Shown one piece after another: positions 17,449 to 26,077 of a DNA stretch of 64,000 nucleotides (position 1 is the stretch's first letter; every line of letters begins with the position of its first letter). This stretch comes from Paraburkholderia sp. BL25I1N1. GTDB taxonomy: Bacteria > Pseudomonadota > Gammaproteobacteria > Burkholderiales > Burkholderiaceae. The position numbers and the translations under genes are program-made. The stretch spans positions 248,001 to 312,000 of the forward strand of contig NZ_PVZB01000003.1 of NCBI RefSeq assembly GCF_003002025.1, written 5' to 3'. A model generated the notes under the pieces. That model was not told the origin of the DNA and did no database searches. It saw nothing but the letters and a program-made list of their open reading frames with translations.

Positions 17449-18222
17449 TCAGAGCGACTCGAGTGTCAGTTCTTCCGCCATCAAACGGTTGCCGGCCATC
17501 AAGCCGCCGTCGACCGGCAGCGCGACCCCGGTAATCACGCGCGCCATCGGCGAGGCCAGAAACAGCACCGCGTCGGCGATGTCGTCGGGCGTCGCGAAGT
17601 CGCGCAGCGGGTACCACTTTTTCAGATCCTCGAAGACCTGCGGATTCTTGTCGACGCGCGCCTGCCACGCCTGCGTCTTTACCGTGCCCGGACATACGAT
17701 GTTCGCGCGAATGCCGTAGCGGCCGAGTTCGAGCGCGAGCGCTTTCGTATAACTGATGAGCCCGGCCTTCGCCGCGCTATACGCCGGATGACCGAGCGCG
17801 GCCATGCCGTTCACCGAGCCGATCAGCACCAGCGCGCCGCGCTGCCGCTCGATCATCGACGCGCGCACCGCTTCAACCGTGTGATACGTGCCGTTCAGAT
17901 TTAGATGGATGTCGCGCTGCCAACTCGCGACATTGGTCGTGGCAAGCGTCAGACCTTCGGCGGCGCCCGCGTTGGCGACCAGCACATCCACCGGACCGCG
18001 CAACTCGACCGCGGCGGCCACCGCTTGCTGCACCGCGGCGGCGTCGCCGAGATCGACCGCGATCGGCGTGACATGCGCCTCGCCGAGTTGCGCGCCCAAC
18101 GCCTGCAGCGCGGCGGCGTCGATGTCGAGCGCCAGCACCGTATCGCCCTGCTCCACGAAGCGCTTGCACAACACGCTGCCGATGCCGCCGCAAGCGCCCG
18201 TTACCAACACCACACGATTCAT
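17449..18222 (-). CDS. SDR-family oxidoreductase linked to sugar importer
   Basis: A 257-residue short-chain dehydrogenase with TGACGGIG (8-15), NAGAAEG, the catalytic serine in GSVNG and YSAAKAG with the catalytic Tyr/Lys. The end LPVDGGLMAGN is typical. Its place between the sugar ABC ATPase and the divergent binding-protein gene suggests it oxidises or reduces the imported sugar or polyol. The first TGTA-N7-TACA operator lies 44 bp upstream of its start. Confidence 0.88.
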   Translation of the reverse strand: MNRVVLVTGACGGIGSVLCKRFVEQGDTVLALDIDAAALQALGAQLGEAHVTPIAVDLGDAAAVQQAVAAAVELRGPVDVLVANAGAAEGLTLATTNVASWQRDIHLNLNGTYHTVEAVRASMIERQRGALVLIGSVNGMAALGHPAYSAAKAGLISYTKALALELGRYGIRANIVCPGTVKTQAWQARVDKNPQVFEDLKKWYPLRDFATPDDIADAVLFLASPMARVITGVALPVDGGLMAGNRLMAEELTLESL

Positions 18223-18265
18223 TGTCCGCCTCGCTGTTCGACCACGCCGTCAGCCCGGATTAGCG

Positions 18266-18280
18266 TGTAAATTTCCTACA
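18266..18280. promoter_or_regulatory. RpiR-type operator candidate, proximal to SDR
   Basis: TGTAAATTTCCTACA has TGTA/TACA half sites around 7 bp, as in HexR/RpiR operators. The 12 outer bases match the complement of the site at 18433-18447; only the central three differ. Confidence 0.5.
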
Positions 18281-18432
18281 AATCCATTCGCGATACAGTT
18301 GTCTAGTCATCCCGAAGATTGGGTATCCGTGACATCGCGTTGTGCAGAATATCCCTGCTTTACAGCATCTTATGCACAAAACCAGCCGGGAAAAAATATG
18401 GCAGACCCTACGTGACAAGCAATTTTGCGTCA

Positions 18433-18447
18433 TGTAGGATTTTTACA
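18433..18447. promoter_or_regulatory. RpiR-type operator candidate, proximal to binding protein
   Basis: TGTAGGATTTTTACA, read on the other strand, is TGTAAAAATCCTACA, the same motif as at 18266. It lies 56 bp before the binding-protein ATG, in the expected core-promoter position. Confidence 0.5.
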
Positions 18448-18503
18448 AACAATTCAACCCGAAGCGGCCGGCGACGGCAGCAAACCATCCAGGAGAGAGA
18501 GAA

Positions 18504-19736
18504 ATGTCGTTGCATGCCCGTGCTTCCCTCGCGCTAGGCAAAGTTGCCGTGGCGCTCGCGTTTGCAGGTATCGCCGTCGCGGCTCACGCCGACACGGTTC
18601 GCGTGACCGTCGCACACTACAGCGACGCGACCGCGCCGTACTTCGAAAAAATGGCCCGCAACTTCGAGAAGGCCAATCCCGGCACGACGATCAAGATCGA
18701 AGACGTGAACTGGGACACGCTGCAACAGAAACTGCAGACAGACATTTCCGGCAACGCCAACGCCGACCTCGCGATCGTCGGCACGCGCTGGCTGCTCGAC
18801 TTCGTGAAGGACGACGTCGCGGAGCCGCTCGACGGCTACATGGACGCGAACTTCAAGAGCCGTTTCATCGGCCCGTTCCTCGCACCGGGTGAGATCAACG
18901 GCAAGGTGTACGGCTTGCCGATCGCCGCGTCCGCGCGTGGGCTGTACTACAACAAAGATCTGCTCGCCAAGGTCGGCTATCCCGACGGCCCGAAGACCTG
19001 GAACGACGTGATCGAAGCGTCGAAGAAACTGAAGGCGCAGGGTATTGCCGGCTTCGGCCTGCAAGGCAAGGAAATCGAAACCGACGTCTACTATTACTAC
19101 GCCCTGTGGACCAACGGCGGCGACGTGGTCGGCAAAGATGGCAAGGCTGCCTTCAATTCGCCGGCCGGCATCAAGGCAGCGACGCTGTACAAGACCTTGA
19201 TCGACGACGGTCTGACGCAACCGGGCGTGACCGGCTATAGCCGTGAAGACGTGCAGAATCTGTTCAAGCAAGGCCGCGTTGCGATGATGATCTCCGCACC
19301 GTTCCTCGCCAAACAGATCAAGAAGGAAGCGCCGAACCTGAAGTACGGCATCGATCCGATTCCGATGGGCACGACACACGCCACGTATGCTGTCACCGAC
19401 TCGATCGTGATGTTCAAGAACTCGAAGGTGAAGAAGTCGGCGTGGAAGTTCCTCGACTATCTGTTCACGAAGGAACCGCGCGTAGAGTTCACCACGACCG
19501 AAGGCTTCCTGCCGACCACCAAGGCTGAGGCGACCGATCCGGCGTTCAACGATCCCGACACGAAGGCCTTCGTCGCGCTGCTGCCGACCGCTCATTTCGC
19601 GCCGACCATGACCGGCTGGGAAGACACCGCGAAGGCCGTGACTGACGCTATGCAGTCGATTTATTTGGGCAAGGCGAAGCCGGCTGACGCATTGAACGCG
19701 GCGGCCACGCAGGCGAACAAGTCGCTCGGCAAGTAA
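18504..19736 (+). CDS. Extracellular sugar-binding protein of ABC importer
   Basis: A 410-residue family 1 solute-binding protein. An N-terminal Sec signal (hydrophobic LGKVAVALAFAGIAVAA, cleavage probably after AHA near residue 29) leads into VRVTVAHYSDATAPYFEKM. Typical binding-protein segments follow: NGKVYGLPIAASARGLYYNKD, GYPDGPKTWNDVIEASKKLK, and AMMISAPFLAKQ. ATG 18504 has AGGAGAGAGA upstream. It delivers a carbohydrate to the permeases downstream; which sugar cannot be told from the sequence. The hairpin at 19771-19802 probably keeps its mRNA more abundant than that of the permeases. Confidence 0.93.
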   Translation: MSLHARASLALGKVAVALAFAGIAVAAHADTVRVTVAHYSDATAPYFEKMARNFEKANPGTTIKIEDVNWDTLQQKLQTDISGNANADLAIVGTRWLLDFVKDDVAEPLDGYMDANFKSRFIGPFLAPGEINGKVYGLPIAASARGLYYNKDLLAKVGYPDGPKTWNDVIEASKKLKAQGIAGFGLQGKEIETDVYYYYALWTNGGDVVGKDGKAAFNSPAGIKAATLYKTLIDDGLTQPGVTGYSREDVQNLFKQGRVAMMISAPFLAKQIKKEAPNLKYGIDPIPMGTTHATYAVTDSIVMFKNSKVKKSAWKFLDYLFTKEPRVEFTTTEGFLPTTKAEATDPAFNDPDTKAFVALLPTAHFAPTMTGWEDTAKAVTDAMQSIYLGKAKPADALNAAATQANKSLGK

Positions 19737-19770
19737 TCGCGCAGTCTCGCAGTGATCTGCTGAACCCGGA

Positions 19771-19802
19771 ACGCGCACCGTCACTGCAAAGGCGGTGCGC
19801 GT
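19771..19802 (+). terminator. Intra-operon attenuating hairpin
   Basis: ACGCGCACCG (19771-19780) pairs perfectly with CGGTGCGCGT (19793-19802), loop 12 bases, followed by TTCGG. It lies between the binding-protein stop and the first permease, a usual place for partial termination or mRNA 3'-end protection. Confidence 0.55.
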
Positions 19803-19879
19803 TTCGGTCGTAATGCACTATCCGGCCCATCCCGTCGCGCCCGCCCCTTGATGTGGACGCGTCTTACGATCGAGCACGC

Positions 19880-20770
19880 ATGAGCCGCTCCGCTTCTTCG
19901 CGCCTGCAAGCGCCCTGGTTGCTGATTGCGCCGAGCCTGGTGCTGGCGCTTTTCATCATCAGCTATCCGATTTTCAACATCGTGTGGCAATCGCTGCACG
20001 AGGTCTCGCGCTTCGGCGCCATTCGCGATTTCACTGGTCTGCAGAATTTCTATACGATCTTCGGCGATCCCGCGTTTCTTGCCGCAGCCAGGCGGACCAT
20101 TGTCTGGACCATCTGCGTGGTGGGTGGCACGGTGCTGATCTCAGTGCCCGTTGCGCTCGTGCTGAACCAGGATTTCTATGGACGCGGTGTGGCGCGTACG
20201 ATCGTGATGCTGCCGTGGTCCGTCTCGCTGACCATGACCGCCGTGGTCTGGCGCTGGGCCTTCAACGACGACTACGGCATGGTCAACGTCACGTTGCAGA
20301 GGCTCGGCCTGATCAGCGGTCCGATTCATTGGCTGGCCACGCCGGAGCTCGCGTTTCCGGTCGAAATCGCGGTCGGCATTCTGGTGTCGGTTCCGTTCAC
20401 CGTGACGATTCTGCTGGGCGGCTTGTCTTCGGTGCCCGGCGATATTTACGAAGCCGCGCGCATGGACGGCGCAAGCGCCTGGCAGCAGTTCCGCAAACTC
20501 ACCATGCCGCTGTTGCGGCCGTTCATCAACATGACGATTCTGTTGAACGTGATCTACGTGTTCAACTCGTTTCCGATCATCTGGGTGATGACGCAGGGCG
20601 GCCCCGACAACAGCACGCACATTCTCGTCACATATCTTTATGAGCTCGGCTTCCGGCTCGGGCGTCCCGGCGAAGCCGCGGCGGTGTCGCTGATCATGCT
20701 CGTCATGCTGTTCATTTTCTCGATCGCCTATCTGCGCCTGCAGCCCGCGAAAGAAGGGGATCCGTCATGA
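19880..20770 (+). CDS. Sugar ABC transporter permease (MalF/UgpA type)
   Basis: A 296-residue inner-membrane permease with about six spans. The first is LLIAPSLVLALFIISYPI, and the EAA loop that docks the ATPase reads YEAARMDGASAWQQFRKLTM at about residue 192. ATG 19880 was chosen; an in-frame GTG at 19853 would add nine residues without a better ribosome site. It overlaps the next permease by ATGA and pairs with it to form the channel. Confidence 0.92.
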   Translation: MSRSASSRLQAPWLLIAPSLVLALFIISYPIFNIVWQSLHEVSRFGAIRDFTGLQNFYTIFGDPAFLAAARRTIVWTICVVGGTVLISVPVALVLNQDFYGRGVARTIVMLPWSVSLTMTAVVWRWAFNDDYGMVNVTLQRLGLISGPIHWLATPELAFPVEIAVGILVSVPFTVTILLGGLSSVPGDIYEAARMDGASAWQQFRKLTMPLLRPFINMTILLNVIYVFNSFPIIWVMTQGGPDNSTHILVTYLYELGFRLGRPGEAAAVSLIMLVMLFIFSIAYLRLQPAKEGDPS

Positions 20771-21618
20771 GTCTCAGCGTCAAGATGAAGCGCACGCTGT
20801 GGTGCTGGCTCGCGTTGTCGCCACTGATCGTAGTGGTGCTGTTTCCGTTTGCCGTCATGCTGTTCACCGCGTTGAAGCCGGCTTCCGAGATTTTTGTGTA
20901 CCCGGCGCGCTGGCTGCCCGTGCATTGGCAGTGGAGCAATTTCTCCGATATGTGGGTGGCGGCCAATTTCGGCGTGGCGCTGCGCAACAGCACGGTGATC
21001 AGCTTGCTGTCGACCGCGCTTGCATTGGCCGTCAGCTTGCCCGCGGCCTATGCCTTGGCGAGATTCCCGTTTCGCGGACGCGGGCTCTACCGTCAGTTTC
21101 TGCTCGTCACACAGATGCTGTCGCCGATTCTGCTGGTGGTCGGCCTGTTCCGGCTGGCAGCGATGATTCCCTACGGCGACGGGAATCTGGTCGATTCCAA
21201 GATCGGCGTGATCGTGTCTTACGCGGCATTCAATATCGCGTTTGCCGTGTGGATGCTGTCTTCGTACTTTCAGACGGTGCCGCGGGATCTGGAAGAATCA
21301 GCGTGGCTCGAAGGATGCGGACGCACCAAGGCGGTCTTCAAAGTGTTTCTGCCGCTCGCGGTGCCTGCGATCGTCGTCACCGCGATCTTCACGTTCATCA
21401 ACGCGTGGAACGAGTTTGCCGTGGTCTATACCTTGATCCGCTCACCCGAAAACAAGACGCTGACCGTGCAGGTGACCGACATGGTTGCCGGGAAATACGT
21501 GGTCCAGTGGCATCTGGTGATGGCCGCTACACTCTGCGCGACGTTGCCGGTTTCTGTGGTGTTCGCGTGGTTGCAGAGATATCTGGTGAAGGGGCTCGCG
21601 CTAGGGGCCGTGAAATAG
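20767..21618 (+). CDS. Sugar ABC transporter permease (MalG/UgpE type)
   Basis: A 283-residue permease starting in the stop of the previous gene (ATGA). It has six hydrophobic segments and an EAA-type loop LEESAWLEGCGRTKAVFKVF at about residue 175. TALKPASEIF after the first span is characteristic of the MalG/UgpE branch. Together with the preceding permease, the ATPase at 16301 and the binding protein at 18504 it completes an importer. Confidence 0.92.
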   Translation: MSLSVKMKRTLWCWLALSPLIVVVLFPFAVMLFTALKPASEIFVYPARWLPVHWQWSNFSDMWVAANFGVALRNSTVISLLSTALALAVSLPAAYALARFPFRGRGLYRQFLLVTQMLSPILLVVGLFRLAAMIPYGDGNLVDSKIGVIVSYAAFNIAFAVWMLSSYFQTVPRDLEESAWLEGCGRTKAVFKVFLPLAVPAIVVTAIFTFINAWNEFAVVYTLIRSPENKTLTVQVTDMVAGKYVVQWHLVMAATLCATLPVSVVFAWLQRYLVKGLALGAVK

Positions 21619-21625
21619 ATGTCGG

Positions 21626-21662
21626 GGCGAGCGCGCAACTGCATGAGCAGGTCGCGCTCGCC
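21626..21662. terminator. Terminator-like hairpin between convergent genes
   Basis: GGCGAGCGCG (21626-21635) pairs perfectly with CGCGCTCGCC (21653-21662), loop 17 bases, followed by GTATCTTTCGCTTT on the + strand. It fits the end of the ABC operon. Confidence 0.55.
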
Positions 21663-21680
21663 GTATCTTTCGCTTTCCGG

Positions 21681-21974
21681 TTACTCCGTGCCGCGCACAA
21701 TCCGCAGATCGCGCTCAACGCCGTCGCCCAATGCGGCCAGCGCTTTCTTGTACGGCTCGCTCTCGTAGGCGGCGACGGCCGCTTCATAGGTCGGAAATTC
21801 GATCACGACCGTCCGCTCCTTCAAGCCCTGCTCGCGAGCCTCCTCGGCCACACCGCGCACGATGAACTTGCCGCCGGCAGCCGTCACGGCGGGCGCGGCG
21901 AGTTGCGCATACGCGGCCAGTTTTTCCGCGTCTTTCGTCGCGCGATATGACGTCACCCAGTATCCCTTGCTCAT
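21681..21974 (-). CDS. DUF1330-family protein
   Basis: A 97-residue protein of the DUF1330 dimeric alpha-beta barrel family. MSKGYWVTSYRATKDAEKLAAY gives the first strand and helix, GGKFIVRGV the second strand, and ERTVVIEFPTYEAAVAAYESEPYKKAL the typical end. The function of the family is unclear. It is a single gene with a GGAG-type ribosome site, convergent with the ABC permease. Confidence 0.9.
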   Translation of the reverse strand: MSKGYWVTSYRATKDAEKLAAYAQLAAPAVTAAGGKFIVRGVAEEAREQGLKERTVVIEFPTYEAAVAAYESEPYKKALAALGDGVERDLRIVRGTE

Positions 21975-22204
21975 TTGAGGCTCCTTTCAACGTTGGAAAA
22001 GCAGTCGTTGTCGTGCACGACGGCGAACGGGGATTATGACGCCTCGCGGCATCCCCATCGTCCGCACGGTCAATCGCTCAACTGCGGCTGGTGAATTGTA
22101 AGACGCCGGCTCCCGTCACGTCACGAGGGCGGTCCTGCAAATAACGGCAATACCGGTTACGCTGTCTGCGGATTTTCGCTTTGATACAGGACCGGAACAC
22201 AGCA

Positions 22205-22870
22205 ATGACTCAAGCGCTCACTATCGATTTTGTCTCCGATATCGCATGCCCGTGGTGCGCGATCGGCCTCTCCTCGCTCCAACGCGCGCTCTCGCGTCTC
22301 GGCGACGCCGTCGACGCGCAAATCGTCGTGCATCCGTTCGAATTGAATCCGGACATGGGACCGGACGGCGAGGCCATTGTCGACTATCTCGGCAAAAAGT
22401 ACGGCCGCACGCCGGAGCAGATCGCCGAAACGCAGGCCGCGATCCGCGAGCGCGGCGCGAGCGTCGGTTTTACCTTTGGCCCGCGCAACCGCGTGTACAA
22501 CACCTTCGACGCGCACCGTCTGCTGCATTGGGCCGGCATCGAGGGCAAGCAGTTGCCGCTCAAGTTGGCGCTGCTGCAGGCGTATCACGCTGACGGCAAA
22601 GACCCAAGCGATCATGAAGTGCTGATCGAGGCAGCGCAGTCCGTCGGGCTCGATGCCGCGAAGGCGCGTGACGTACTGCAAAACCGAACCTATGCCGCCG
22701 AAGTTCGCGCAGAGGAGCGGAATAACGAGGCAATGGGTATCCAGTCGGTGCCGGCCATTATCTTCAACCGTCGCTATCTGGTGAGTGGCGGACAGCCTGT
22801 CGAAGCTTTCGAGCAAGCCATCCAGCAGATTCTGGCTGAAGCGAAGGACGAAGGTTCACAGAACACGTAA
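22205..22870 (+). CDS. DsbA-family oxidoreductase (FrnE-like)
   Basis: A 221-residue cytoplasmic thioredoxin-fold protein of the DsbA/FrnE/HCCA-isomerase group. CPWC follows the first strand (IDFVSDIACPWCAIG), a helical insertion occupies residues 60-150, and the cis-Pro loop reads GIQSVPAIIFNRRYLVSGGQP near residue 180. No signal peptide is present. FrnE-type proteins are polyketide-associated isomerases or thiol oxidoreductases. ATG 22205 is preceded by a weak GGAAC site; the in-frame upstream start at 22181 is less likely. Confidence 0.88.
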   Translation: MTQALTIDFVSDIACPWCAIGLSSLQRALSRLGDAVDAQIVVHPFELNPDMGPDGEAIVDYLGKKYGRTPEQIAETQAAIRERGASVGFTFGPRNRVYNTFDAHRLLHWAGIEGKQLPLKLALLQAYHADGKDPSDHEVLIEAAQSVGLDAAKARDVLQNRTYAAEVRAEERNNEAMGIQSVPAIIFNRRYLVSGGQPVEAFEQAIQQILAEAKDEGSQNT

Positions 22871-22907
22871 CGCTGGACGTCGTGCCCTGATCGTTCCGAG
22901 CATGACG

Positions 22908-22937
22908 ACGCATACCCTGCAAAAACAGGGCATGCGT
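22908..22937. terminator. Hairpin between convergent genes
   Basis: ACGCATACCCTG (22908-22919) pairs with CAGGGCATGCGT (22926-22937) with one mismatch (wobble possible) and a CAAAAA loop. No long T tract follows, but it lies between the DsbA-like and porin genes. Confidence 0.5.
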
Positions 22938-22963
22938 GTTCACCTCACTTGAAGCGAGCCTGC

Positions 22964-24124
22964 TTAGAACGCGTGACGCATGCCCACGGTGACCGCCACT
23001 TGCGTGTTGGTCGCGGACGGCGACAACGTGTTGATCATGGCATGCGAGAGCACGGAGTCCGCAGGCGCGCCATGCACGTTCTGATAGACGCCTTCCAGAT
23101 AGAAGTCCGTGCGTTTGCTGATCGAGTAGTCGGTTTGCAGCATGGCCGTATTCCATCCCGGCGACGAACCGTTATACGCGCCATGTGTGTACGTGTACGC
23201 GCCGGATACGCTCAACGCCGGCGTGAGCGCGTACTTTGCGTTCACCTCGTAGTTGTCGAGACGCAGCGAACCACCCAGCGATCCCGCGGAGGTGTCGCCC
23301 GAACCGAGATAGCTGCCCGTGCCGAACGAGAACACGCCCGACGCGTTGTCGATCTGAGTGTGGCTCCAAACCAGCCCGACCGTAGCCGGTCCGAACGTGT
23401 AGTTACCACCCAGCGACCAGATACGCTGGCGTTCTGCGAGGAAGTTCGCGCTGGTATCGCTCGAAGTCACCGCGCCGCTGCCATTGCCCGCGTTGTTCAG
23501 TTGCAGATAACCGGCGGCAAGATTCAGCGGACCTTGCGCATACGAAACGCCGAAACCGTAAGACCGGTTATTCCCGAAGTCGCCCGCCTTGTTGCTGAAC
23601 GAATACATCGTTTCGAACGTAACGCCGCGGTAAGTCGGGCTCGCGTATTTAACCGAGTTGTTGATCACGACGGAATTCGCAGCAAGGTTGTCGTTTTCGA
23701 ACGGATGCGCGGCCATGCTGCCGCCCCACGTGTTGAACTCCGCGGTAAGCGGTCCGACGAGGTCGTTCATCACGTCGAACTGGCGGCCGAACGTCAAGGT
23801 GCCGTAAGGATCGCTTTGCAGGCCGACCCATGCCTGAGAACCGAAACCATCACCGGAGAATGCCTGCGCTCCGTTGTTCAGCAGGAACCCTTGTTCGAGC
23901 TTGAAGATCGCGTGCAAGCCGCCGCCCAGATCCTCCGAGCCCTTGAGACCGAACACCGTGTTCTGGGTCGAACTGCTCAATACCTGCCAGTTGCTGTGCC
24001 CGAACTGATTGTTCGTGTAAACCAATCCCGTATCGATGAGGCCGTAGAGCGTCACGCTACTTTGCGCATGCGCCGACATCGTAAATGCGCCGAAGAGCGC
24101 GGCCGCGAGTAAAGACTTTTTCAT
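22964..24124 (-). CDS. Gram-negative trimeric porin (Burkholderia type)
   Basis: A 386-residue outer-membrane porin. A Sec signal (MKKSLLAAALFGAFTMSAHA, about 20 residues) is followed by QSSVTLYGLIDTGLVYTNN, the standard start of betaproteobacterial porins, then GLKGSEDLGGGLHAIFKLE and WVGLQSDPYGTLTFGRQFD. Alternating beta strands continue to a C-terminal phenylalanine (VGMRHAF), the BAM recognition signal. ATG 24124 was chosen because the signal peptide starts there. It forms a general diffusion channel for small solutes. Confidence 0.95.
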   Translation of the reverse strand: MKKSLLAAALFGAFTMSAHAQSSVTLYGLIDTGLVYTNNQFGHSNWQVLSSSTQNTVFGLKGSEDLGGGLHAIFKLEQGFLLNNGAQAFSGDGFGSQAWVGLQSDPYGTLTFGRQFDVMNDLVGPLTAEFNTWGGSMAAHPFENDNLAANSVVINNSVKYASPTYRGVTFETMYSFSNKAGDFGNNRSYGFGVSYAQGPLNLAAGYLQLNNAGNGSGAVTSSDTSANFLAERQRIWSLGGNYTFGPATVGLVWSHTQIDNASGVFSFGTGSYLGSGDTSAGSLGGSLRLDNYEVNAKYALTPALSVSGAYTYTHGAYNGSSPGWNTAMLQTDYSISKRTDFYLEGVYQNVHGAPADSVLSHAMINTLSPSATNTQVAVTVGMRHAF

Positions 24125-24741
24125 ACTTGTTGGCTCCGTGATCAAGCGGTAATTGAGGGTATCAATTGCTCTTTCCACCAACGCCGTCAACACGCATGCA
24201 ATACATTCGAAACCGTTGTTGCGCAAACTGCGAGAAGCATAATTAATTATTGGATGTTTATTGCGCGACACGTCATTTCAATGGCTATGCCAAAGTGTGC
24301 GCTTATCTATTGCATGGTTTTCAAGTCGGCTCAGTCGGCGCGTGCTAGCTAGCGCGGCGGAAACGAGCCCCCCGATCATAGGACGATGAAAATAAATGCG
24401 TCGTCAAAAAAATAAGCGGCGTGGCGTCAAAGGAACAATGAGGGGCCGGAGCTTAACGTGTTGCGGCGTGTGACGGAAGTGTGGTGCGCGATTAACGACA
24501 ACAATCGCGTGAAAGGGTTACGTAATTTAACGGGAAGAACTCGTTTTGGCACATCGATCCGCGGTCGTCCAGTGCGTCCCCAAACTGCCGCTTAAGGTTC
24601 TCTTAAGGACCCGGCTTACATAGTTCGGCCACTCGCGGTTCGTCTTGCCGAAACAGCACGACGTGATCCCCGACGACTTCTTCATGGCGGCGACCTGGAA
24701 TCCAACAGGGCTGCCGCCGGTTCTCCATTGCCACGACATCC
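24125..24741. other. Porin upstream region, no gene seen
   Basis: Over 600 bases without a convincing gene. It is markedly AT-rich in places (TAATTAATTATTGG near 24241, AAAATAAATGCG near 24388), as expected for the regulated leader of a porin gene. A CGCTAGCTAGCG-like palindrome occurs near 24345. No tRNA was recognised. Confidence 0.4.
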
Positions 24742-25188
24742 ATGCACATTCATCGTATTCTGGAGCGAGCCCGCCTGCGGCCCACGTTCCCGCGAGTTCT
24801 GGTGCTGGAGTTTTTTCACGAGCACGCTCGCGACCACTTCACAGCTGAACAGGTCTATAAGCTTCTCAACGAAGACGTGCGCAACATGAGTCTCGCCACC
24901 GTCTATCGCGTGCTCGGTCAACTCGTGGATGCGGATTTATTGTCCGGCGTGGCCTTTGGCGACGGCCGCATGGTCTACGAACTGAATGACGGGACCCGGC
25001 ACGACCATCTCGTCTGCACGGTCTGCGGTCGAATCTATGAGTTCTTTGACGCGGAAATCGAGGCGCGACAGCAGTCTATCGCGAGCAGCCTCGACTTCGC
25101 GGTGACGGGACGTCAGTTGGTTCTGTTCGGCATGTGTGCCGGCTGCAGAAAGAGCGGCGCGCAGGCAAAAGCCGTAGTCAGGAGCTAG
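24742..25188 (+). CDS. Fur-family transcriptional regulator
   Basis: A 148-residue Fur-superfamily repressor. The winged helix is RPTFPRVLVLEFFHEHARDHFTAEQVYKLL with the recognition segment MSLATVYRVLGQLVDADLL. The metal-binding hinge and dimer domain carry RHDHLVC, a first CxxC (CTVC) and a second (CAGC). Both CxxC pairs for structural zinc are intact. Length and motifs fit Fur or PerR/Zur-like proteins; which metal or stress it reads cannot be decided. It is not next to an obvious transport system. Confidence 0.92.
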   Translation: MHIHRILERARLRPTFPRVLVLEFFHEHARDHFTAEQVYKLLNEDVRNMSLATVYRVLGQLVDADLLSGVAFGDGRMVYELNDGTRHDHLVCTVCGRIYEFFDAEIEARQQSIASSLDFAVTGRQLVLFGMCAGCRKSGAQAKAVVRS

Positions 25189-25212
25189 AGACCCGCGACG
25201 CCGCCTCTCGAC

Positions 25213-25701
25213 TCATACTTGCGCCGCTGAAGCTTCTGCCGCAGCAGCCGCAAACGCGCGGAAGTTCGCCGGCGTGGCAAAGGCCAGATACTGTTTCTGC
25301 ATCTCTTCCGTCAGCACTTCGATCAGCAGAACGTTTTCGATCCACAACTCGATCACATCGAAAAAGTCACGGCCGCGCGTGCAGCGCACCGCACGCCAGC
25401 CCTCCCGCTCGCCGATCGCCAATACTTCTTCGGGGGACAGTTTGCTCGCGATGGCGATGTGAAATGCGCTATATCGCGAGGCGGTGCCCGGTTCTGGAAC
25501 AAACGAGCCCTGTTCGCCTCCGGGGCGAAGCACGCGATCGTTGGGATAAGTCTCGATGATCGAGCCGCGGTTGTCGCCGGCAATCGCCATCCACGAATCG
25601 GGAAAGGAAGGGAACGGTGCGTGAAATCCGCCCCACAGTTCGGCAATGACACGTGCGACGTGTTCCGGATGGTGTGCCGGGATGGAAGCATGAAACAGCA
25701 T
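25213..25701 (-). CDS. Conserved-looking hypothetical protein
   Basis: A 162-residue protein from ATG 25701 with GGAGGTC upstream. The start MLFHASIPAHHPEHVARVIAEL and the phrases DSWMAIAGDNRGSIIETYP and SRYSAFHIAIASKLSPEEV suggest an alpha-beta fold of the vicinal-oxygen-chelate type, but the family is not certain. It converges on the Fur-family gene with 24 bp between the stops. Confidence 0.7.
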   Translation of the reverse strand: MLFHASIPAHHPEHVARVIAELWGGFHAPFPSFPDSWMAIAGDNRGSIIETYPNDRVLRPGGEQGSFVPEPGTASRYSAFHIAIASKLSPEEVLAIGEREGWRAVRCTRGRDFFDVIELWIENVLLIEVLTEEMQKQYLAFATPANFRAFAAAAAEASAAQV

Positions 25702-26077
25702 GAGTGACCTCCGTCGAAAATCTATAGTGAGGGATCGGTCCTTGTATACGTTCTAAAGGCGGTCTTTTTCAAACCGCTCTATTTGATTTTCTTGTGTGCC
25801 GACGCATGCCGCGGCTGGCTATTTCGCCAGCAATCCGTGCAAGCGGCACATGCGCCCGCGGCGTTCAGCAATTGTGTTGCAGCGCGCGGAGCCTGCTGCG
25901 AATCAGCAATGCATGCGCATTGGGCGGCGATGCTCCCACTCGGAAGATGCACCGTCAAGTGGGCGTATTACCCGCACTTTCGTGTGATGAATTGCGTTGC
26001 GACTCGCGACCCGTTTCTTTCTGTGAGTGCGGATCGTCTTAACTAGCGCAGAGATATCTGCATCGGCGCAACGAGGC
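25702..26077. other. Intergenic region, no gene seen
   Basis: Frames such as 25783-26046 are rich in Cys and Arg and have no ribosome site, so they look like chance. The sequence has lower GC near 25740-25790. Nothing else was recognised. Confidence 0.4.

Noticed and set aside
22949..24112. 387-codon open frame on the plus strand
   Set aside because: It is antisense to the porin gene, whose signal peptide and C-terminal Phe are clear.
25783..26046. 87-codon frame between the hypothetical gene and the deoxyribosyltransferase-like gene
   Set aside because: Cys- and Ala-rich random-looking sequence with no ribosome site and overlapping frames of similar length.
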